From Augochlora pura (lineage: Eukaryota > Arthropoda > Insecta > Hymenoptera > Halictidae): 64,000 nucleotides of DNA. Made by a program: the position numbers and the translations under genes. Positions 60,818 to 64,000 of the stretch are shown here, piece by piece (within the stretch, counting starts at the first letter, position 1; every line of letters begins with the position of its first letter). Under the pieces are notes generated by a model. That model saw only the letters and a program-made list of their open reading frames with translations, had not been told where the DNA came from and made no database searches. The DNA lies in contig NC_135775.1 of the NCBI RefSeq assembly GCF_028453695.1, forward strand, positions 3,224,001 through 3,288,000, read 5' to 3'.

Positions 60818-62736
60818 AGTTTGTTGCAAATTGTGAGATAATTCATACTGTTATTTCTCACGGTGTTAATTTTTATTTTGATGCTGGTAGCGTGATTTTA
60901 TTTTAACCCTTTAGCGATAAGAAATGTGGACTTCGTAGTCCTACGCCATTTAAAATTCTTTAGCCGAGCATCAGCGACGTATTTATACGTCATTTGAGTT
61001 TCATACATTTGCAAAGTCATCATACTCGCCTTATAAAATTAATAACTTTTATTATACATATTATATATCATTTTGTTACGCCATTCTTTGCACTGGTAGA
61101 CGGTCTTAAAAATTCTAAATAATTTTGCCGAATTAGTAGATTCTTATTTCTTCTCGATTTTTATTCTCCCTTTTACATGTGAAATCGAAGTCTTGTTATA
61201 ATTGTTATCACAATTAAAAAACAGCATAACTTTTCGTCAAAAGAGATTCGAGGAAAGATTGCCCTGCTCGACGAAAGTCGCGATAATTAATGAACTCGAT
61301 TAAAAATTCGGTATACCGAAGCTCAACTAAATGCCGCGCGATGTAATACGCCCCTCCTCCCCGCCCCGCCACCCCCCCCCCCTTTTCACGCTATAACGAC
61401 ACGGGCAAACGTAATTACAGCGGCAAGTCTCCTCCTTTCTCCCTTGGTCCCGACGTTTCAACCGACGACGTACCCCGTTGATGATCAACGGTTAATTGAT
61501 TCCGTCGTATTTATATTTCCGGAGCAATATTATGTTTTAATTTTGCCCCCGCGAATTCGGCTTTTCCATCGAAAAAGACAAACGGGTTTCGGAACGGGCG
61601 AACGGGGAGGAGGGAGGGGGGCCCGGTATCTGTTTACCCCGGTTAGATTAAATTGTATCGATGGGGGGGGGGGGGGGGGGGGGGGGGAGGGGGACGGATA
61701 ACCGGGTTCTAATTTGGTGGAGCGGCCACGTAAATTCTACCCAATTTATAATATTGCTGGTAATTAATACTGCCAATAACAGGGCAAATATTTGCCGGAG
61801 CCGCGGTTCAATCTAAACGCCCCGCCGAATTCGGTTAATGTATCCTATTATAAGACACCGTGCAAAACATCGTGTTCGACGATCGCGATTAAACTACACG
61901 CGTGTCGCGATACACAACATGTACATAATCTGTTGTCTCTATGGATAGAGTCTATATGTCTCTCTGATGTATAGAGACATTTTTTGAAAATATCTCGAGA
62001 TTGATGATTTTTTTCGTAGAATGAACAGAAGAATCGATCTGTGTAATAAAGAAGATGCATTTTTATTTAAACAAATGATGCAATTGTTAATTGTAGATGC
62101 ACTGTTGCGTCTAGGAAAAAATTAAAGGCCTACGGATGTAGGGCTCTTTGGACCATTTATCTTTCTCCTTTGGCGTTTTTTCGTAGACGCAATGATAACG
62201 GAGTTATGGCTTGTAACAATTGGACCACCCTGTATTATAGAGTATTTATACACGCACCCCTTTCTACTGTATAGAAAGAGAGAGAGAGAGAGAGAGAATA
62301 ATAATTGCCACCGAATACCATTTCGACAACATCCTCGAGAAAATATTGTCTTCTAATCTTCATTATATAAATAAATAAAAAATATTGAAAAGTAGAATAT
62401 TCAACTGTCTTCCGTGAAGGTCAAAGAGGACTCTGGTTTTTGGTATAAAATAAATACAAAATGTTTTCGCAATGGTACAACGGTGGTCGCGTAATTAAAT
62501 AACGTAAGTGTCGCTTGATTATTAACTCGCCTAATCGATGTGTTTTCTATCTAAAGGTGATATCGGGGAACACGGCCGCCCCGGCGATAATGATCGGCGA
62601 AAGAGCAGCCGCGTTCATCAAAGCGGACTGGGGCGTTGGCGAGACGCAATGGTACGGGCAGCATTACCACGTCCATACCCGTATGGGCGGTTATAGCACC
62701 CCATGGAAAAACTCAGCCCCGCGGCATGCCAATTAA
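36011..62736 (+). CDS. Gld-like: GMC oxidoreductase, glucose dehydrogenase (FAD, quinone)-like; spliced CDS of 8 coding exons, 640 aa
   Basis: CDS join: 36011-36230, 55583-55711, 56226-56422, 57612-57971, 58283-58430, 59900-60217, 60360-60730, 62557-62736. All introns are GT-AG with phases 1,1,0,0,1,1,0, giving 640 codons and TAA. Seen in the product: Rossmann motif GGGTAG (residues 73-78); adenosine-binding acidic E97 in VLEAGP; GMC signature 1 around PRGKNLGGTSAHNG (143-156); signature 2 GGAVNSPQLLLLSGIG (319-334); GVGENLQNH (352-360); NHQAGSCKMGP (541-551) with the catalytic His at 542; SGNTAAPAIMIGE (584-596) with Asn586 at the second catalytic position. Family knowledge: FAD-bound flavoenzymes that oxidise alcohols or sugars; Drosophila Gld is a secreted or reproductive-tract enzyme. 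Length is typical (about 600-650). The N terminus is a Gld-like leader with a Cys-containing segment and a weak hydrophobic stretch (about 31-44) but no convincing signal peptide. Orthology to Gld itself versus another member of the insect GMC cluster is not resolved. The family call is very secure; the substrate is not known. Confidence 0.95.
36237..36480. repeat. 32-bp minisatellite at the 5' end of intron 2
   Basis: About six units of TAATAATTTAATAATTGATA plus GATACTTTATAC, starting within about 10 bp of the donor GTGAGTAATT. Confidence 0.9.
36481..37873. other. Intron 2: AT-rich then mixed sequence
   Basis: AT-rich to about 36990, then moderately CpG-rich. Antisense open frames at 37135-37426 have no recognisable family or splice support. 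Confidence 0.5.
37874..38380. repeat. 170-177-bp tandem, three copies
   Basis: Copies start with ACATTTTCTTTTC at 37874, 38051 and 38221. Each continues CAACGC.GCAAC, GGGACAATTAACCG.TTTTAC, TCGTCGATTT and AATTAAAATAAAATAATATA. The third copy decays near 38380. Nucleosome-sized period. Confidence 0.92.
38380..40335. other. Intron 2: CpG-rich with microsatellites
   Basis: (GATA)n about 38516-38534 and (GA)n about 38549-38572; (CT)n about 38899-38935; ATTAGTGATA tandem 39096-39436; lone TTAACCCTTTACATTCGAGTG end at 39437, whose next 30 bp (GACTCTAAGGCACC) match an end of the 20670 element; CpG-rich 39650-40330. Confidence 0.5.
39096..39436. repeat. ATTAGTGATA-type AT-rich tandem
   Basis: About 340 bp of irregular copies of ATATTAGTGATA.TAGTAATA with a period of roughly 27-36 bp, ending at the TTAACCCTTT motif. 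Confidence 0.8.
40336..40566. repeat. 33-bp tandem, seven copies
   Basis: Units of CGAATTTTCCGATTCTTTTC plus CGAACGAAACTTTG. The period is a multiple of 3, which keeps frames open on both strands (11-residue repeats); both strands open together shows this is repeat structure, not coding. Confidence 0.92.
40567..41238. other. Intron 2: unique sequence before the mariner
   Basis: AT-rich 40570-40670, then CpG-rich, with CT- and GA-rich patches near 40940-40975 and 41040-41060. No gene motif. Confidence 0.45.
41239..41270. repeat. Left terminal inverted repeat of the mariner
   Basis: Starts TTGGGTTGTTCAATAAGTCA. Pairs with the inverted complement of 42495-42526, differing at 3 of 32 positions. 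Confidence 0.93.
41314..42342 (-). pseudogene. Mariner transposase, three in-frame stops
   Basis: One continuous minus-strand frame of 342 codons runs from ATG at 42342 to TAA at 41314 with no frameshift, but with stops at codon 17 (TAA, 42292-42294), codon 49 (TGA, 42196-42198) and codon 191 (TGA, 41770-41772). Recognisable parts: RSGRPSE linker between the two N-terminal helix-turn-helix motifs (62-68), KKLDVWIPHE, ITDDE (catalytic D153), HHDNARPH (D245), PPYSPDLAPSD (D280) and PERWQKV near the C terminus. D245 and D280 are separated by 34 residues, the mariner signature. All three catalytic aspartates survive, so loss of function comes from the stops alone. Subfamily not assigned. Confidence 0.93.
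42495..42526. repeat. Right terminal inverted repeat of the mariner
   Basis: Ends TGAACAACCCAA followed by the TA duplication. It is the complement of the left end. Confidence 0.93.
42556..42830. mobile_element. TTAA-flanked repeat, 275 bp, inverted copy of the 32776 element
   Basis: TTAA at 42552-42555 and 42831-42834. Contains an internal GTACAAAGGGTTAA end motif (42665-42677), which the 32776 copy lacks, suggesting exchange or insertion between related elements. Its left end lies about 26 bp from the mariner. Confidence 0.65.
42841..42911. mobile_element. Minimal TTAA-type element, 71 bp
   Basis: TTAA at 42837-42840 and 42912-42915. Left end CCCTTTAATGCTGTATG; right end, inverted, CTCATTGCACTCGAAG. 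Little more than two degenerate ends. Confidence 0.4.
42912..45850. other. Intron 2: CpG-rich 42920-43190 and 44490-45780, AT-rich between
   Basis: A 19-bp tandem (AAATTATTATACTACATA) at 43317-43385. AT-rich 43650-44290. The long open frame at 45116-45733 (205 codons) lies in CpG-rich DNA with other frames open on the same stretch and no domain, so it is not called. Confidence 0.5.
45851..46008. mobile_element. TTAA-type MITE, 158 bp, CCCCTTGCACTAT ends
   Basis: Left end CCCCTTGCACTATCGC after TGAA (one change from TTAA). Right end, inverted, CCCCTTGCACTATATAA, followed by TTAA (46009-46012). A 13-bp perfect terminal repeat. Internal TTAATATTTTC.ATAATAG resembles the 27358 element. Confidence 0.75.
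46013..48435. other. Intron 2: AT-rich then CpG-rich unique DNA
   Basis: AT-rich 46013-46560; short TCAATACCCTAACC repeat 46590-46622; CpG-rich 46680-47270. A diverged pair of about 110-bp segments at 47267-47375 and 47761-47870 starts with TCGAATGGTAATTG in both. CpG-rich 47930-48290. Confidence 0.45.
48436..48565. repeat. About 39-bp tandem (AAAATTGTAGCCTTGGAATA)
   Basis: Three to four copies of TTTAAAATTGTAGCCTTGGA plus ATATTTTTTTAATA. Confidence 0.88.
48566..49521. other. Intron 2: AT-rich then CpG-rich
   Basis: AT-rich to about 48890, CpG-rich 48900-49520. Contains C-rich CCACCCCACCCC-type patches near 49128-49170 and no recognisable gene. Confidence 0.45.
49522..49707. repeat. 39-bp tandem array containing TTAACCCTTTCGCGGCGG
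   Basis: 4.7 copies of GCGACGCTACTTTTAACCCT plus TTCGCGGCGGTAATTCTAC, very well conserved. Each unit carries the TTAACCCTTT end motif of the MITEs. Confidence 0.93.
49708..51426. other. Intron 2: AT-rich 50030-50540, CpG-rich 50620-51410
   Basis: GGA-rich trinucleotide repeat near 50790-50815 and GGTGGAGGTGGAGG-type repeat near 51053-51090. Open frames on both strands here are Arg/Gly/Ser/Pro-rich low complexity. Confidence 0.45.
51427..51930. repeat. 500-bp polypyrimidine tract (TCTGTCTTTGCCTCTG)
   Basis: Imperfect repeats of TCTGTCTTTGTCTCTG with TCGTGGTTTCTG interruptions, about 6-12 bp units. The + strand reads as Ser/Leu/Phe/Cys/Val-rich open frames and the complement as Arg/Gln/Lys/Asp-rich frames of up to 300 codons. 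Open in several registers on both strands, so noncoding. Confidence 0.92.
51931..54639. other. Intron 2: mixed, CpG-rich 52790-53330 and 53870-54600
   Basis: AT-rich 52290-52720 and 53330-53850 (with TTATTTA and ACTTA repeats at about 53335-53470). Overlapping short open frames at 53874-54383 on both strands have no motif. Confidence 0.45.
54640..55160. repeat. AT-rich tandem (TTATAAATTCTAGCTT)
   Basis: About 30 copies of 16-bp (TTATAAATTCTAGCTT) and 20-22-bp (AAAAATTAATTCTAGCTTTA) units, ending about 420 bp before coding exon 2. Confidence 0.92.
55583..55711 (+). CDS. Gld-like: Coding exon 2 (residues 74-116, part of 117): FAD ADP-binding motif
   Basis: 129 nt, phase 1 on both sides. It completes GGGTAG and continues STVASRLS, then WKVLVLEAGPDAPPG with the acidic ribose-binding E97, and ends in PSMVAMFLG. 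Acceptor TTGTTGCAG, donor TTGG|GTACGT. The order of motifs is exactly that of a GMC N-terminal domain. Confidence 0.95.
56226..56422 (+). CDS. Gld-like: Coding exon 3 (residues 117-182): GMC signature 1
   Basis: 197 nt, phase 1 in and 0 out. It carries WPRGKNLGGTSAHNGMMYTR and DYNNWAAMGNTGWSWEE. The PRGK...GGTS..N core contacts FAD. A His (H154) occupies the position that is usually Leu/Ile/Met in the PROSITE-type signature, so a strict pattern search may miss it. Acceptor ATTAATGCAG, donor GAG|GTAGGA. Confidence 0.95.
56648..56733. repeat. Short GAATCGTTCG tandem in intron 3
   Basis: Five or so copies of GGAATCGTTCGCAT.CCTTC variants of about 20 bp. Confidence 0.8.
56834..56998. repeat. 31-bp tandem in intron 3, five copies
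   Basis: Units AAGAAATAATTGAAGAATTA plus AATGCACATTC, nearly identical, so probably recent. Confidence 0.93.
57612..57971 (+). CDS. Gld-like: Coding exon 4 (residues 183-302): substrate-domain entry
   Basis: 360 nt, phase 0 on both sides, the largest exon but one. Starts VLPYFTCSENN, contains GRKYHRTDGLLNV, EDLNGDQYTGF, QTMNKNGVRQSAS and ATKIIVENGKAVGVQY. These are the family landmarks between signature 1 and signature 2. Acceptor GCGTTGCAG, donor CCAA|GTTAGT. Confidence 0.95.
58283..58430 (+). CDS. Gld-like: Coding exon 5 (residues 303-351, part of 352): GMC signature 2
   Basis: 148 nt, phase 0 in and 1 out. Encodes ANREVIVSGGAVNSPQLLLL followed by SGIGP, the second GMC signature, then VNVSLVKDLPG. 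Acceptor CTTGTTCCAG, donor CCGG|GTAAGC. Intron 4 before it is only 311 bp. Confidence 0.95.
58431..59717. other. Intron 5, mostly AT-rich, no gene seen
   Basis: Unique AT-rich sequence between coding exons 5 and 6. No repeats until the TTAACCCTTT motifs at 59718 and 59751. Confidence 0.6.
59755..59870. mobile_element. Short TTAA-type element next to a splice acceptor
   Basis: TTAA at 59751-59754 (a second TTAACCCTTTCA copy starts at 59718) and TTAA at 59871-59874. Left end CCCTTTCAATCACACCAATTTCA; right end, inverted, CTCTTTTGGACACAGGATTTCA. The coding exon 6 acceptor AG is at 59898-59899. Confidence 0.5.
59900..60217 (+). CDS. Gld-like: Coding exon 6 (residues 352-457, part of 458)
   Basis: 318 nt, phase 1 on both sides. 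Begins GVGENLQNHV, then WAAALEYVAFQRGPMSSTG, FFFGGYQAACSITGELG and ends NLQPRSRG, the conserved edge of the substrate-binding domain. Acceptor TTCCCCTCAG, donor CGAG|GTAAGC. A small TTAA-flanked element ends 25 bp before the acceptor motif. Confidence 0.95.
60360..60730 (+). CDS. Gld-like: Coding exon 7 (residues 458-581): catalytic histidine
   Basis: 371 nt, phase 1 in and 0 out, after a 142-bp intron. Contains LASNDPLAKPVIHGNYL, ILVEGIQIAL, YWGCAVRQDTGPENHQAGSC with catalytic H542, KMGP, and LRVHGIRGLRVADTSIMPQ. This C-terminal GMC motif is nearly invariant in insect Gld-type enzymes. Acceptor CCGCGTTAG, donor CAG|GTACGA. Confidence 0.95.
60778..60822. repeat. (CT)n microsatellite in intron 7
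   Basis: About 45 bp of near-perfect CT dinucleotides, starting just after the coding exon 7 donor region. Confidence 0.9.
61663..61687. repeat. G25 homopolymer
   Basis: Twenty-five consecutive G on the + strand, followed by AGGGGGA. Could form G-quadruplex DNA or RNA; the length is also prone to assembly error. Confidence 0.85.
62100..62235. repeat. Probable end of a dispersed insect repeat (ACAGGGTGGTCCAA terminus)
   Basis: On the complement it starts ATACAGGGTGGTCCAATTG and continues with GCCATAACTCCGTTATC. ACAGGGTGG-type termini recur widely in insect repeats (general knowledge). No partner end was found in this window. Confidence 0.35.
62557..62736 (+). CDS. Gld-like: Last coding exon (residues 582-640 and TAA)
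   Basis: 180 nt. Begins VISGNTAAPAIMIGERAA: Asn586 takes the second active-site position (His or Asn across the family), and the helix that follows packs on FAD. Ends with a Tyr/His-rich tail (WYGQHYHVHTRMGGYS) about 35 residues beyond the conserved fold, then TAA at 62734. The acceptor TTTTCTATCTAAAG has a purine-interrupted pyrimidine tract. Intron 7 is 1826 bp. Confidence 0.95.
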   Translation: MISGNTAAPAIMIGERAAAFIKADWGVGETQWYGQHYHVHTRMGGYSTPWKNSAPRHAN

Positions 62737-63342
62737 CGATTAGTCACTAGCAATATTTGCCATGTTCCGTAGTTCCCGTTCTACGATCGACAACTCGCTG
62801 GATCTATTGCTATGGGGGATCAAATACGTCGACTGGGACCAGGGCGCCTGGTAAAACCGAGAATCCCCGACGAATCTAGTCCAAGATACGCTCCGGCGAG
62901 TTTGCGCGGCCTATCGTGTCGGGCCGCGGAGTTAACCCGGTGCCAAGAGACGGCGCGGCGTTTAAGTCACCAAAGAGGCGAGCCACCAACGGATCGGAGA
63001 CGCGCGCGCGCGCGCGCGGCTCGCCGGCCTTTCTCTTCGCCGCCGCCCCGGGATCCGCGTGAGATCCTCAACTACTATTACCGCGGACGATCGGGGGCCG
63101 ATCGAAGCGCGTGGAACGGAACTGCCGGGAACATTCGCATCGGACGTCATCCAGCCTTCTCTTCTAATTCTTCCTTTAGCGTTAGATTATTCTTATGTAT
63201 CGCGCTGCTGCGAAATGCGTGGTCGATTAGTCGATCAATTCTGGCGGAGATCTCGATCTACAGAGCTACTTTGTCCTTTTAAGCTACTTTATCGTGCGGT
63301 TTGGAAGATTCAGTGACGTTTAACTAATAAGTCGAGGTTTTT
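62737..63342. other. 3' flank of the GMC gene, CpG-rich
   Basis: Immediately after the stop codon; includes a (CG)n run at about 63001-63018. It could be 3' UTR in part. Short open frames show no motif. Confidence 0.4.
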
Positions 63343-63590
63343 AGATTGACGATTGTTTAATTTATAATATTTTATAAAGTTAAGAAATTAATTAAAATAG
63401 ATGAGTGATAGAATATTTCGACTGTGGGAAGTCCTCACAGTCTTCGAGATGTTCTGCTCGTTTTAGATTGACGATTGTTTAATCAGCTATGAGCTCCGAA
63501 AGTTAAGAAATTAATTAAGATAGACGAGTCATGGAATAGAATATTTTGACTGACGGAAATCTTCACACTCTTCGAAATATCCTGCTCGGT
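63343..63590. repeat. 122-bp tandem duplication downstream of the gene
   Basis: AGATTGACGATTGTTTAAT occurs at 63343 and 63465, each followed by AAGTTAAGAAATTAATTAA, AGAATATTT, CTTCGA and CCTGCTCG-type sequence. The first copy contains the hairpin-capable GACTGTG...CACAGTC near 63420-63442. Confidence 0.88.
63391..63396 (+). other. Possible polyadenylation hexamer ATTAAA
   Basis: The first ATTAAA I find downstream of the stop, about 655 nt after it; no AATAAA was seen in between. It lies in the first copy of a 122-bp tandem duplication. A weak call: AT-rich DNA gives such hexamers by chance. Confidence 0.2.
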
Positions 63591-64000
63591 ATTTCATATT
63601 TTCCATCGGTCTTTTAATATAATTATGTGACACGTGACAAGTTCAAAAAGTTTCCTATTATCCCTATTACCCTATATTTGACACAGGATAACTTTTGACC
63701 TGCCACGGTTTCCGTGTTCTAGTAAAACAGAATATTTTCTACGAAGCTTGCTTTAAATAACTGCGAGAAGATCATTGTCCTAGGAAAAACAGTTTCGAAG
63801 TAATAATTAATTAAAGAGGACCGCGACGTGGCTAGAAAGTGAAATATAATTCTGCACAATTACATTTGAAAAATCCTTTTTCAAATCGAAAATAGCGATG
63901 GAAATCTACTGAAATTTATCGTTTACTATATAGAAAAAATATTGAATTATCAATAGCTAAATATATAAAATTATGTCAATTAATGTTAGCCAAAATTCAA

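Larger units (their letters stand above)
60840..62556. other. Remainder of intron 7
   Basis: A lone TTAACCCTTTAGCGAT end at 60903. C run about 61370-61383. A run of 25 G at 61663-61687. A dispersed-repeat end (TTGGACCACCCTGTAT) at 62219-62235. (GA)n about 62276-62298. Confidence 0.6.

Noticed and set aside
1..64000. CRISPR array, bacterial operon, rRNA or viral genome
   Set aside because: Repeats are tandem without unique spacers of constant length, the gene has eukaryotic introns, and no rRNA or viral replicase signature was seen.

Overview
The window looks like nuclear DNA of an insect, most likely a hymenopteran (bee, ant or wasp). The reasons are a multi-exon insect-type GMC oxidoreductase with GT-AG introns, a mariner transposon, sharp alternation of CpG-rich blocks with very AT-rich blocks, and abundant short repeats ending in TTAACCCTTT. 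The order is inference from general impression; no species can be named.

Only one protein-coding gene can be supported, on the + strand. Eight coding exons (36011-36230, 55583-55711, 56226-56422, 57612-57971, 58283-58430, 59900-60217, 60360-60730, 62557-62736) join in frame at every junction to give 640 codons plus TAA. The product is a complete FAD-dependent GMC oxidoreductase of the Drosophila Gld (glucose dehydrogenase, quinone) type. An acceptor directly before the start codon implies an upstream noncoding exon. A good candidate lies at 30413-30648, with a TATA box at 30380, an initiator-like start, no ATG, and a donor at 30649. On that model the transcription unit covers about 33 kb, with a 5.4 kb first intron and a 19.4 kb second intron.

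Region by region: 1-30.3 kb contains no gene I can support. It has CpG-rich unique DNA, AT-rich DNA, minisatellites (29-bp array at 484, 10-bp array at about 7.95 kb, about 20-bp array at 15.4 kb) and TTAA-flanked short elements. 30.38-36.0 kb holds the putative promoter, 5' UTR exon and intron 1. 36.0-55.6 kb is the giant second intron, with a dead full-length mariner (41239-42526), several TTAA elements and many tandem arrays, including a 500-bp polypyrimidine tract (51.4-51.9 kb). 55.6-62.7 kb is the compact exon cluster. 62.7-64 kb is the 3' flank with a 122-bp tandem duplication.

The most striking theme beyond the gene is a population of small (about 70-510 bp) nonautonomous elements flanked by TTAA. 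They have ends of the form CCCTTT/CCCCTTG with inverted terminal similarity, as expected of piggyBac-type MITEs. The same end motif has also been amplified into two satellites (29-bp and 39-bp units), and one element ends 25 bp before a Gld-like splice acceptor. No new defence, regulatory or enzymatic system is evident, and the many long open frames outside the gene are best explained by simple repeats or CpG-rich noncoding DNA.
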